From Candidatus Carbonibacillus altaicus (GTDB lineage Bacteria > Bacillota > Bacilli > Thermicanales > DSM-22653), in the NCBI GenBank assembly GCA_003050645.1, contig PEBX01000010.1, positions 1-53,676 of the forward strand: a stretch of DNA of 53,676 nt. Direction: 5' to 3'. The translations under genes and the position numbers were made by a program. This document shows, piece by piece, positions 33,706 to 42,764 of this stretch. The notes below the pieces were generated by a model. That model was not told where the DNA came from. It was given only the letters and a program-made list of their open reading frames with translations, and searched no databases. The first letter of the stretch is position 1. Every line of letters begins with the position of its first letter.

Positions 33706-34815
33706 ATGCGTTGGGTCGTCAAAATCGGTTCGAACAGTCTCACTGATGAAAACGGGAGCATCAGTCAGGACAAAATACTTTTTTTGATCGAAGATATCGT
33801 GCACCTCAGGCATGAAGGTGTGGACGTTGTGCTCGTCTCATCCGGAGCGATTGCCTACGGGCGCGCACTTCTTGGCAAAGGTTCGAAGCCTTTGACCCTC
33901 CCCGAAAAGCAGGCACTCGCTGCGCTCGGTCAGCCGCATCTTTTAGCGCACTACCGCGATACAGCGGATCATTTTGGGCTTAAAGTCGCCCAACTCCTTT
34001 TGACACGCAGCGATTTTGACCGCCGGGAACGTTATGTCCGCATACGCCAGACGACAGATGTGCTTTTGGCTGAACAGGTGCTCCCTATTGTGAACGAAAA
34101 CGATACCGTCTCCGTGGCAGAGATTCGCTTCGGGGATAACGATATTCTATCAGCACTTCTGGCCATCAATATCGAAGCGGATCGGCTCATCATCCTCACC
34201 GATATCGACGGTCTGTACGACGCACCTCCGCTAAAAGTTCCCGGGGCTAAAAAGATTGAGCGCGTGGAGACATGGGATGATGCCTTACTTCTAAAAGCCT
34301 CGGATCGCGGCAGTGTGCTCGGGACGGGCGGCATGCAGAGCAAGCTCAATGCCGCACGCCTTGCGACTGAGGCCGGTATTGAAACGTGGGTGATGCGCTT
34401 TGAAAGAGGAAGCCTTGAGCGTCACTTCAGAGGGGAACATACCGGCACCCAGTTTGTTGCCGCACCGCGCAGCCTTTCGCCCAAAAAACGCTGGCTCAGC
34501 AAAATCAGCCGGCCGCTCGGAACCATCTGGGTCGACGATGGTGCGCGCGAGGCTCTTTTGGACAAGCATAAAAGCTTGCTCTTTCCCGGAATTGTCCGTC
34601 TGGAAGGGCATTTTGAAGCGCATGATACGGTGCGCGTCGTCGATTTAAAAAATGATGAGATTGGGCGCGGCATCGCCCTCGTAAGTGCTGTCGATCTAAC
34701 GCTTTTGCTGGAAAGACGGCAAAGGGGAGAGGCAGTCCCTCCGGTCAAAGAAATCATCCACCGCGACGGATGGGTGACAACAGCGGCGCAACCCTCGTCG
34801 AATTCAAGTTTCTGA
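33706..34815 (+). CDS. proB: Glutamate 5-kinase
   Basis: This 369-aa enzyme performs the first step of proline synthesis from glutamate. The amino-acid kinase domain shows VVKIGSNSL at the N-terminus, VLVSSGAIAYGR, NENDTVS and FGDNDILSALLA, and GTGGMQSKLNAARLA. A C-terminal PUA domain (about residues 275-355, LGTIWVDDGAREALLDKHKSLLFPGI region) is present as usual. GGGGAG precedes the ATG. It forms an operon with proA. The leader is extremely purine-rich; no T-box was found. Confidence 0.95.
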   Translation: MRWVVKIGSNSLTDENGSISQDKILFLIEDIVHLRHEGVDVVLVSSGAIAYGRALLGKGSKPLTLPEKQALAALGQPHLLAHYRDTADHFGLKVAQLLLTRSDFDRRERYVRIRQTTDVLLAEQVLPIVNENDTVSVAEIRFGDNDILSALLAINIEADRLIILTDIDGLYDAPPLKVPGAKKIERVETWDDALLLKASDRGSVLGTGGMQSKLNAARLATEAGIETWVMRFERGSLERHFRGEHTGTQFVAAPRSLSPKKRWLSKISRPLGTIWVDDGAREALLDKHKSLLFPGIVRLEGHFEAHDTVRVVDLKNDEIGRGIALVSAVDLTLLLERRQRGEAVPPVKEIIHRDGWVTTAAQPSSNSSF

Positions 34816-34931
34816 TTAGTGTTTTTGATTCTCTGGATTCGTTTTTTTGATAAAGAATCGATCAACTGAACGTAAATTTAAGGACAGGCGAGATAAATCA
34901 AAGGTAAAAGGTAGAAGGAGATGGGCGAATC

Positions 34932-36236
34932 ATGGATCATGCGCGTACGGTAGAGATGAAAACGTATTGGGAGGATGTACTTTTACAAAAATTAAAAGAC
35001 GCAAAAGAAGCGCAAAGCGAGTTATGCCACCTTACCGCACAGAAAAAAAACGATCTTTTAGCAGCCATGGCTCGTACGCTTCGGACGCATGAAGAAGCGA
35101 TTCTGGCAGCAAATGCCGATGATGTTGAAGAAGCAGAGGCCAAAATGATGCCTTCTGCGCGCATCGATCGTCTCCGTCTCACACCGGAGAGAATTCAGGC
35201 CATGATCGAAGGGTTGGATGCGGTGCGGGCACTGGAAGATCCCGTCGGGCATGTGACGCGGTCGTTTGTGCGTCCGAATGGTCTCGTGATTCGACAAGTT
35301 CACGTCCCTTTTGGCGTGATCGCCATCATTTATGAAGCGCGACCCAATGTGACGGTCGATGCCTCGGCACTCGCGCTTAAAGCCGGATCGAGTGTAGTGC
35401 TTCGCGGCAGTAGTGAGACGCTTCATTCCAACAGAGCAATTGTAAACGCGCTGCATGAAGCACTGGATATACTCAACCTACCGCGCGCACTCGTCACTTT
35501 TATCGACATACCTGAGCGCGAAGCCGTTGATGTGCTCATTCGCGCCCGCGGACTCGTCGATCTAGTGATCCCGCGCGGGGGTGCCGGTCTCATTCGGCAC
35601 GTCGTCGATCATGCACGTGTTCCGGTGATAGAGACAGGTGTTGGGAACAATCACCTTTATATCGATCGCTTGGCTGAGCTCGACATGGCCGTGCGCATCG
35701 CCATCGATGCCAAAACGGATCGCCCCTCCGTCTGCAACGCGATCGAGACGTTGCTCGTCCATACAGACATCGCTGATCAATATTTACCACGCGCAGTGCA
35801 AGCCTTGATCGCGCATGGCGTGGAGATACGTGCCTGTCCGCGCAGCCTTGAGATTTTAAACGGTGCCGGTCTTGCGGCAAAGGCGCTTCAACCGGAAGAT
35901 GATGAAACGGAATATCTGGACCTCATCTTAGCGGTGCGCATCGTGGACAGCATCGAGGAAGCGATTGCCCACATTAACCGCTTCGGTACCAAACATTCGG
36001 AGGCGATCGTCACCGAAGACGCGAAAAGCGCTCATATGTTTTTACAGTCCGTCGACGCAGCAGCCGTCTATCATAATGCCTCGACCCGTTTTACGGACGG
36101 CTTCGAGTTTGGCTTCGGCGCGGAGATGGGTATCTCGACACAAAAATTACATGCGCGCGGGCCGGTCGGACTCATGGAACTCACTACCATAAAATATGAA
36201 GTTACCGGGCAAGGACAGGTGCGTGGCAAGCGGTGA
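34932..36236 (+). CDS. proA: Gamma-glutamyl phosphate reductase
   Basis: This 434-aa NADPH-dependent enzyme makes glutamate semialdehyde in proline synthesis. Marks: VPFGVIAIIYEARPNVTVDASALALKAGSSVVLRG, DLVIPRGGAGLI, the catalytic Cys in KTDRPSVCNAIETLLVH, and NASTRFTDGFEFGFGAEMGISTQKLHARGPVGL at the C-terminus. AAGGAG is upstream. It overlaps the GTG of the following amidase gene by 4 bp, tying proline genes to a wall-hydrolase gene. Confidence 0.96.
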   Translation: MDHARTVEMKTYWEDVLLQKLKDAKEAQSELCHLTAQKKNDLLAAMARTLRTHEEAILAANADDVEEAEAKMMPSARIDRLRLTPERIQAMIEGLDAVRALEDPVGHVTRSFVRPNGLVIRQVHVPFGVIAIIYEARPNVTVDASALALKAGSSVVLRGSSETLHSNRAIVNALHEALDILNLPRALVTFIDIPEREAVDVLIRARGLVDLVIPRGGAGLIRHVVDHARVPVIETGVGNNHLYIDRLAELDMAVRIAIDAKTDRPSVCNAIETLLVHTDIADQYLPRAVQALIAHGVEIRACPRSLEILNGAGLAAKALQPEDDETEYLDLILAVRIVDSIEEAIAHINRFGTKHSEAIVTEDAKSAHMFLQSVDAAAVYHNASTRFTDGFEFGFGAEMGISTQKLHARGPVGLMELTTIKYEVTGQGQVRGKR

Positions 36237-37072
36237 AGCCGAAGCAGGACAAAAAGGACAAACGACTGAATAGGCTGTATAGTCAGGATAATCGAGATAA
36301 CGCGGGGCGGAAGACTGACCTCCGTAGGCGTAAATGGAGGCGTTTCCTGCGACTCATCCGGGCGCTTTTTGCAACAATACTCATCATATGGGTGATCAAG
36401 ACGTTAATTTTTTCGATCGGTGACCGTAGGCAAGGTCACAACGCATCAGACGACGTCCCTTCAAGTCCACAAACGGAGACAAATCCTTTTACCGTTGTGC
36501 TCGATTCTGGTCACGGCGGATACGATGTCGGTACCGAAGGCGTGAGCGGGCGGTACGAGAAAGATCTCGTCTTAAAGATCGCGCTTCTTACACGTGATGC
36601 GTTGATGGAAAAGAGCGTGCAGGCGGGATTAGATCTTCTAGTGTGGATGACCCGAGATGATGACCGGTTTATCTCGGATATCGATCATGAGCGGGCCAAG
36701 ATGGTACGTGCACACGGTGGTGATATCGTTATCTCCATCCACGCCAACAGTTTTGTCGACCCGCGCGTATCCGGTACGGAGACATATTACTACGACGCGA
36801 CCTCCTTACCGCTCGCACACATCATGCAGCAGGCTCTCGTTCGGGCGACCGGTTTTAACGATCGCGGTGTCCGTCAGGCTAATTTTTATATGCTCAAAGA
36901 AACGGGCATGCCGGCCGTTCTTCTCGAACTCGGGTATGTGACGAATGAAGCTGAAGAAACGAAGCTGTGGGATAAGACCGTGCAAAAGAAAATAGCGGAA
37001 GCGATTGCGGAAGGCGTGCTCGAATATATATCGCGTGAAAACGAAGAAGGTGGCGAAGCGCTGAGTCCATGA
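36233..37072 (+). CDS. N-acetylmuramoyl-L-alanine amidase (Amidase_3, CwlD-like)
   Basis: The GTG start overlaps the proA stop; 279 aa. A basic cytoplasmic segment of about 45 residues precedes one transmembrane helix (ALFATILIIWVIKTLIFSIG), then the zinc amidase domain: DSGHGGYDVG (His), YEKDLVL (Glu), VISIHANSF (His), and the catalytic Glu in VLLELGYVTNEAEE. It cuts the MurNAc-L-Ala bond. Size and single anchor resemble CwlD, which pairs with PdaA for cortex delta-lactam, but other amidases share the layout. It overlaps the next response regulator gene (ATGA). Confidence 0.88.
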   Translation: MKPKQDKKDKRLNRLYSQDNRDNAGRKTDLRRRKWRRFLRLIRALFATILIIWVIKTLIFSIGDRRQGHNASDDVPSSPQTETNPFTVVLDSGHGGYDVGTEGVSGRYEKDLVLKIALLTRDALMEKSVQAGLDLLVWMTRDDDRFISDIDHERAKMVRAHGGDIVISIHANSFVDPRVSGTETYYYDATSLPLAHIMQQALVRATGFNDRGVRQANFYMLKETGMPAVLLELGYVTNEAEETKLWDKTVQKKIAEAIAEGVLEYISRENEEGGEALSP

Positions 37073-37779
37073 TATCCATCCTGCTGATCGAAGACGATGC
37101 AGCACTGTCCCGTCTCCTAGAAGGTCACCTAAGGCGTTACGGCTACGGTGTGATCATCCCTGATCCAGAAGACTTTCGTCATCTCGATCGACTGCTCATG
37201 GAGTTCAAACCGCATCTTATTTTGCTCGATATCGAGCTCCCGTTCTATGACGGTTATGTCTGGGCACGCAAATTCCGAGAGCAGTCGACTGTTCCGATCA
37301 TGTTTATCTCGGCCCGGGGTGAACCGATCGATCAGGTACGGGCGCTGGAAAACGGTGGCGACGATTACGTCGTTAAACCTTTCCACATGGAGGTGCTGCT
37401 GGCCAAAATCGAAGCACTCCTCAGGCGTACATATGAACTTTCTCCAATCCATGCCGAAACCGAACGGACGATTCGACCATACGGTGAGCTTATACTTGAC
37501 CTCAAACGACTTGTTGTTCAGTACCGCGACCGGGAGATTAGCCTCACTCCGGTCGAAACAAGCCTCTTACATGAGCTTATCAAGGCTCGAGGAGACGTGG
37601 TCGACCGTGACATGCTCATGCTTGCAGCCTGGGATGAGGTGATGTTTGTCGATGACAATACGCTGACCGTGAACATATCGCGCCTTCGGCAAAAACTCAC
37701 ACAGCTAGGTCTCACCCGTGTTCTGGAGACGGTTAGGGGACATGGGTACCGGCTTAAACTGCCCGACACACCGGAATAA
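37069..37779 (+). CDS. BceR-type response regulator
   Basis: The 236-aa OmpR-family regulator has a receiver domain with acidic pocket (LIEDD), phospho-acceptor Asp in LILLDIELPFYDGY (about residue 54) and conserved Lys in VVKPFHME. The winged-helix DNA-binding domain ends at RVLETVRGHGYRL. IELPFYDGY is typical of BceR/GraR regulators. It lies before a small-loop histidine kinase and a BceAB-like transporter. A predicted binding site (39381-39394) stands ahead of the transporter. Confidence 0.92.
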   Translation: MISILLIEDDAALSRLLEGHLRRYGYGVIIPDPEDFRHLDRLLMEFKPHLILLDIELPFYDGYVWARKFREQSTVPIMFISARGEPIDQVRALENGGDDYVVKPFHMEVLLAKIEALLRRTYELSPIHAETERTIRPYGELILDLKRLVVQYRDREISLTPVETSLLHELIKARGDVVDRDMLMLAAWDEVMFVDDNTLTVNISRLRQKLTQLGLTRVLETVRGHGYRLKLPDTPE

Positions 37780-37793
37780 AAGGTGGTTTTATA

Positions 37794-39179
37794 ATGTCGT
37801 ATCGTATTTGGTTCCTTTCATTCATCGGACTGATCCTCGCACTTTTTACGTTTGTCCTGTACGAGAGCGTAACAGGTGTCACATTCCCCTGGCAAGCGCT
37901 TTTGTATGCGTTTGCCGTTGCCTTGATCGTCTGGGCAATTGGTTTTACCTGGGAGATGTATGTTCGCAAAAAACGAATGCGCGCCTGGCGCACTTGGCTT
38001 CACGTACCGAATGATCGTTTTTTATCGCTCACTCCTGACACAAACGGTGCCTCTCGGTTAGAAATGATGATCATCGATGGGCTCAGACGGCGGGACAAAC
38101 TCTGGCGCGATCGATTGAGTGCACAAGATGATAAATTAACTTTTTTACATGCGCTATCGTTACGTTTTGCCCATCAGCTGAAAACGCCGCTTGCCGCACT
38201 GTCCTTACTCCTCGAAGAAGCGCGGGCTCGTTCCGATAAAAATGAACTTGAAGCAGCGTGGCCCTCACTTGAGCAGGCGATGCGCGTCGAACTGGATCGA
38301 TCGTCTGCTCTCTTGCAGCAGATGATCTCTACCGCTCGGATCACACATATCGACGCCGATCTTACCATCAGCCGTTTTTCCGTAGAAGAACTTTTACGCG
38401 AGGTCATTAATGCTTATCGAGCGTCCTGGATTGCCCACCACATTTATCCGCGTCTTATCATCGATTTTGCGTCGCCGAAAGATGATCTCGGCGGGCACGA
38501 TTGGATCACTGGTGACCGAAAAATGGAAGGTGCTCGAAAAGTGGAAAGCACCGTTTTGCAAGAAGGTAGGGAGAATCCATCTGGCGCCGGTCGTAGGCGA
38601 GATACCGTCGTAAGCGACCGCAAATGGTTACGCCTGATGTTCGAACAGATCATTCAAAACGCGCTTAAGTACGGTCGTAAAGAAAGCGACCCGCAAGCGA
38701 CTTTTTTGATCTTTCTGGGAGAACATCTGTCATCCGAGTTGACAAACGGACTTTCGTCCAGCCCGTCAGCCGTCGGGGTAGCCGAAGCGTCATCTGGCTC
38801 ATCATCCGTTTCATCATCTGTTACGGCATCTGTTCCATCATCCGTTTCATTATCCGGCCCATCAGGTGGTCCGCTATCCGCGTCGCAATCGATACACGTC
38901 GCATTCATTGACAGCGGTCCAGGCATACCTGAAAGCGACCTAAACCGTCTTTTTGAACCGTTTTATACCGGCGAGAGCGGACGCAAACAGTCCGCCTCGA
39001 CGGGCCTCGGGCTTTACCTAGCGAAAGAGGCGGCACGGGCGATCGGTGCCCAGCTCAACATCGAGACGTGTCTCGGTGTAGGAACGACTGTGCACGTCAT
39101 TATCCCGCGCGACCATTTTTATGCCCCTGCTATGCATACGCAGATGACCGAAACGCACCACGGCCCACATGACGAGTAA
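37794..39179 (+). CDS. BceS-like intramembrane-sensing histidine kinase with extra loops
   Basis: The 461-aa kinase has two helices (about residues 7-25 and 33-53) joined by only about 7 residues, the mark of kinases that sense via their ABC transporter. The H-box is SLRFAHQLKTPLAAL (His127). The N-box is MFEQIIQNALKYGR, and the G-box DSGPGIPESDLNRLFEPFYTGESGR then STGLGLYLAKEAA. BceS proteins are about 335 aa. The extra length is an insertion of about 40 residues before the N-box and a Ser/Val/Pro-rich insertion of about 55 residues between N- and G-boxes. AAAGGTGG precedes the ATG. Confidence 0.9.
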   Translation: MSYRIWFLSFIGLILALFTFVLYESVTGVTFPWQALLYAFAVALIVWAIGFTWEMYVRKKRMRAWRTWLHVPNDRFLSLTPDTNGASRLEMMIIDGLRRRDKLWRDRLSAQDDKLTFLHALSLRFAHQLKTPLAALSLLLEEARARSDKNELEAAWPSLEQAMRVELDRSSALLQQMISTARITHIDADLTISRFSVEELLREVINAYRASWIAHHIYPRLIIDFASPKDDLGGHDWITGDRKMEGARKVESTVLQEGRENPSGAGRRRDTVVSDRKWLRLMFEQIIQNALKYGRKESDPQATFLIFLGEHLSSELTNGLSSSPSAVGVAEASSGSSSVSSSVTASVPSSVSLSGPSGGPLSASQSIHVAFIDSGPGIPESDLNRLFEPFYTGESGRKQSASTGLGLYLAKEAARAIGAQLNIETCLGVGTTVHVIIPRDHFYAPAMHTQMTETHHGPHDE

Positions 39180-39380
39180 AATGCCGACTCCCTCAGAACA
39201 TTCAGTTGAGCCACCGTGAATAAGCTAACACAACTTCTAGCGTGAATTATCAGTTAAAAAATTATTAATGTGTGTTAAAGATATATTTGTATTCTCACGA
39301 ATATAACGGAGCGTCCTTCCGCCGTCGAGTGTGGACGGGTAGGAAAAAGGCAGGACGGCGCGGTATCGTGACACATTAAG

Positions 39381-39454
39381 TGACAAAAATGTAAGGTTTC
39401 GGGCCCGTCTTGTCATCTTTCGCTAAGGTTATACATAGGACCTTTGTTTATAAT
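39381..39454 (+). promoter_or_regulatory. BceR-type operator and promoter of the bceAB-like genes
   Basis: TGACA-AAAA-TGTAA (39381-39394) fits the conserved TNACA-N4-TGTAA inverted repeat described for Bce-type regulators. A -10 TATAAT is at 39449-39454 with no good -35 at 17 bp, as expected for an activated promoter. The rest of 39180-39523 holds no gene; an imperfect GC-rich hairpin near 39310-39345 may end the kinase transcript. Confidence 0.72.
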
Positions 39455-39526
39455 AAAGCTGAAAAAAACAACAGAGAGGTACGAAGCTAAAAAAATCATG
39501 AGAAATACACAAGGAGGCGTTAATTG

Positions 39527-40315
39527 TTGAACGTAAAACCCATTATCCAAGTCGAAGGCTTACAGAAAATATACGAATCAGCCGGTGGCGTTTTTCACCA
39601 AGCCTTAAGAGGGGTGCAGCTAGACGTGATGGAAGGGACGTTTACGGCCATCATGGGTCCATCCGGCAGCGGTAAGACAACGCTTCTTAACTTGCTTGCC
39701 GGTCTGGATCGCCCCAGCGCAGGTTCCATCACCATTGCCGGGGAACGCATTGATCAAATGCCGGAAGGTATGATGAGCATGTTTCGGCGCCGGGCGGTTG
39801 GGTTTGTTTTTCAAGATTACAATCTGCTCGATCCGCTCACGGTCTATGAAAATATTGTTCTTCCGATTGCCATCGATCGCCGTGTCACCCGCAAAGATAG
39901 TGAATGGATCATGGACTTGTTAAAACGGGTCGGGCTCGGAGAAAAAAAAGATCGTTTTCCATATGAACTGTCCGGAGGCGAGCAGCAGCGCGTCGCCATC
40001 TTACGCGCCATCGCCTCCAACGCGCAGATCATCCTAGCCGATGAACCGACCGGTAACCTGGACAGCGCCTCGAGTCGCGTGGTACTGGAAACCTTTTCGA
40101 TGCTCCAAAAGACGTACGGTAAAACAATCGTCATGGTCACACATGACCCGTTTGCTGCAAGCTTTGCTGAACGCTTGTTCTTCTTAAAAGATGGCGCGCG
40201 GTTTGCCGAACTGCATCGTGGATCACTTACGCGTGAAGCTTTTTACCAGCGTATCCTAGAAACTCTCTCGACGCTGGAGATGAGCGTCCATGTGCAATCA
40301 CACCTGGAGGGATGA
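39527..40315 (+). CDS. BceA-like peptide-detoxification ABC ATPase
   Basis: A TTG start with AGGAGG at 9 nt gives 262 aa; another TTG one codon earlier is also possible. Motifs: Walker A GPSGSGKTT, Q-loop FQDYNLLDPLTVYENI, signature LSGGEQQRVAILRAI, Walker B ILADEPTGNLDSASS, H-loop VTHDPFAASFAERLFFLKDG. FQDYNLLD is highly characteristic of BceA. It powers removal of cell-wall antibiotics such as bacitracin-type peptides from their lipid targets, together with BceB. Confidence 0.93.
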   Translation: MNVKPIIQVEGLQKIYESAGGVFHQALRGVQLDVMEGTFTAIMGPSGSGKTTLLNLLAGLDRPSAGSITIAGERIDQMPEGMMSMFRRRAVGFVFQDYNLLDPLTVYENIVLPIAIDRRVTRKDSEWIMDLLKRVGLGEKKDRFPYELSGGEQQRVAILRAIASNAQIILADEPTGNLDSASSRVVLETFSMLQKTYGKTIVMVTHDPFAASFAERLFFLKDGARFAELHRGSLTREAFYQRILETLSTLEMSVHVQSHLEG

Positions 40316-40317
40316 AC

Positions 40318-42522
40318 GTGACATTCTGGAGTCTATACCGCCGTTATGTACGGAGAAGATTTCGTTCCTATCTCGGTTATACGCTGACGAGCGCCGGTCT
40401 CACGCTACTTATGTTAAGCGGGCTCGCATTTTTTTCGCTTTTGCAGGCTCCGCTTGCCGAGCAGACTGGCTTGTCTACGTATTTAAGAGATAGTGCGACG
40501 TTTATGTTACAGGTCGTGACCGTTTTATTGTTAAGTTCATCTTACATTCTGCTCATTTATTTTCACCGTTTATTTTTACAGGAGCATACACGATTTTTGG
40601 GCCTTTTAAATACGTTCGGTCTCTCTCGTCGGAAGCGTTTTTCTCTCATTCTTGGGGAAAGCTTTTTGCTGGGTTGGATCGGATATTTCGCGGGAACTGT
40701 GCTGACATTATTTTTAGGACCACTCATTTTGTTGGCCCTTCAGGCCTGGTTTAAGATCCGTGTAGGTTTTGTATTTACGCTACCGATTACCCTCTGGCTT
40801 AAAGCTTTCATTACTTTTTCTGCTTTGCTTTTGTCGGAAGGGCTCACCGTCGCGACGCTTTTTACCCGGCGCTGGCCTAAGATTATGTTTCAGGCTGTAT
40901 CGATCCCGGAAAAAGGTTTCCGGCCGGGTCTATGGTTGGGTCTTATAGCGATTGTGCCACTTATCCTCGGTTATATACTGGCACTAACAGTGCATCCCGG
41001 ACTATTAAACAGTAGCAATGGATCGCCCGTTGCATGGATGATCGTCTCCGTCGTTATCATCGCCCTCGACATCATCGGCACGTACGCGCTCAATGCCTAT
41101 GGACTGGCCGCTTTTTTGCGCCACTTTCGGATCCATAGCGGCCTTACGCTCGTCTTAAGGGGGCGGGTGAGTGCGCGCTTGCGCTCGATGGTGGGGATGA
41201 ATACGATCATCGCTATCTTTTTATCGATTCTCTTAGTGGCCATGGTCACTTTATCGACGATAAAAACCATCGTTTTCGAACAGGGTATGTTGACCGAGCC
41301 GTATCCGCTCGTCATGAACTCTGTTTTTCCGCCTGTTACGCATGAAGCCAGTACCTTTTACCGACAAGCGGTTCAAAAGATGACGGACAGTCTGGAACGA
41401 GACGGATTTGCACCCGTGACGGCGACATCTCTGCGTATCTTCGCCGCAGAAATCGAGAAGGTTCCTTCAGATACGACGGAAGAGGATAGTACCCATAAGA
41501 TTGTCGATGCCTACCTTATTCCCAGATCGGATTTTCTTAGGTGGCGTGAAGCGTACTTGAAAACGCATCCCGGAACGGCCAGTGCCGTGGGCGAACTTCC
41601 GGAGCAAGGCACAGGAGAGGCCATCATCTGGATGCACTTTTATAATCGTGAAGAAGAAGAGTTTATAAATAGCGTAGAAAATTACGGCTATACCATCGGT
41701 CAGTCGTACGTCGTGCGACCGAACTTGACAAATCCCGATATACGTCAAAGGTGGAAAACGCAAGGGGGAACGCAAGGTAGTGTATCTGATGCGGAAAACG
41801 CTCCGGCGACGATTAAACTCAAAAGCGTACAAGGTTCGTATGCGAATCTGGACCTTCGATCGGGCTATGCAATGAGCCCTTTTTCTACCATGATCATTGG
41901 TGATGATGATTTTGAGCGTATCGCGGACAGGGCACCGGAGTGGGTCATCGAAAAGACGGCACTTTCGTATCCACACTGGGAATTAAGCAAGCCAACAATC
42001 GTTCGCGTGATGGACGAGCTTAATAAGGATTTTAAAAAAGATATTTGGATTGGTACGTCGGGGTTAGCGTTATATTTTCTCGAGCAATATCAAATGGTAT
42101 CGATGTATGAGTTGGGAATCGGTATCGTCGCGCTTTTGTATCTCGTATCCGTCATGCTCATCGTTTTTTTGAAAAGCCGCGAGCGCATCGAAGAAGATCG
42201 CCGGGCACTTTACCAGCTCCATCGATTGGGCATGAGCTGGCAAGAGATCAAAAAGATCGTGCGCCGCGAATGGTTCGGACTCGTTTTGCCACCGCTTATC
42301 CTGTCCATCTTAAATGTCGTGGTCGCCGCCCGTGATTTGTTGTCGACGCTCAGTCCAACCAACACCATGACGGCGTTAAATGAAGTGATGCCTATCGCCT
42401 CGATTATATGGAAAAATATGTTTATTTGGACACTTGCCGTGACCGCTCTTGTACTTTTCATTTTCACGATCGGTGAGGTGCTGAGAGAAAAGATGCTGGG
42501 ACTGGACGAACAACGGAGATAA
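40318..42522 (+). CDS. BceB-like ABC permease with large extracellular domain
   Basis: GTG 40318 with GGAGG at 7 nt gives 734 aa; an ATG at 40312 is only 1 nt from that site. Ten predicted helices in the Bce layout: one, three, then two helices in the FtsX-like N-terminal half, a large extracellular loop (about residues 335-575), and a final FtsX-like helix set. Length is near the BceB norm (about 650) but longer in the extracellular loop. That loop sets peptide specificity in the family, so the drug class cannot be named here. Confidence 0.92.
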   Translation: MTFWSLYRRYVRRRFRSYLGYTLTSAGLTLLMLSGLAFFSLLQAPLAEQTGLSTYLRDSATFMLQVVTVLLLSSSYILLIYFHRLFLQEHTRFLGLLNTFGLSRRKRFSLILGESFLLGWIGYFAGTVLTLFLGPLILLALQAWFKIRVGFVFTLPITLWLKAFITFSALLLSEGLTVATLFTRRWPKIMFQAVSIPEKGFRPGLWLGLIAIVPLILGYILALTVHPGLLNSSNGSPVAWMIVSVVIIALDIIGTYALNAYGLAAFLRHFRIHSGLTLVLRGRVSARLRSMVGMNTIIAIFLSILLVAMVTLSTIKTIVFEQGMLTEPYPLVMNSVFPPVTHEASTFYRQAVQKMTDSLERDGFAPVTATSLRIFAAEIEKVPSDTTEEDSTHKIVDAYLIPRSDFLRWREAYLKTHPGTASAVGELPEQGTGEAIIWMHFYNREEEEFINSVENYGYTIGQSYVVRPNLTNPDIRQRWKTQGGTQGSVSDAENAPATIKLKSVQGSYANLDLRSGYAMSPFSTMIIGDDDFERIADRAPEWVIEKTALSYPHWELSKPTIVRVMDELNKDFKKDIWIGTSGLALYFLEQYQMVSMYELGIGIVALLYLVSVMLIVFLKSRERIEEDRRALYQLHRLGMSWQEIKKIVRREWFGLVLPPLILSILNVVVAARDLLSTLSPTNTMTALNEVMPIASIIWKNMFIWTLAVTALVLFIFTIGEVLREKMLGLDEQRR

Positions 42523-42701
42523 AATGTTATCACGATTACGTTTGCCGTATGTTTTCCCAACCATCGAGGGGGGACATTCGACTTGAGTGGTCGTGGGCCC
42601 TTTTGAAGCCTCTTTAGAGCTCAATCTAAAATCTCACGAGGGATATCGAAAGCGACCATACGGTTATTCGCACGGAGGATCAAAAGATCATCAAATTAAC
42701 T

Positions 42702-42730
42702 TTGTTCATCGTTTTTTTTCATGTTATACT
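42702..42730 (+). promoter_or_regulatory. Promoter of the acetamidase/formamidase gene
   Basis: TTGTTC (42702-42707), 17-bp spacer, TATACT (42725-42730). Nothing else is seen in 42523-42701. Confidence 0.6.
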
Positions 42731-42764
42731 AAAGACAGTCTCAGTAAAAGAAAGGGGTTAAATG

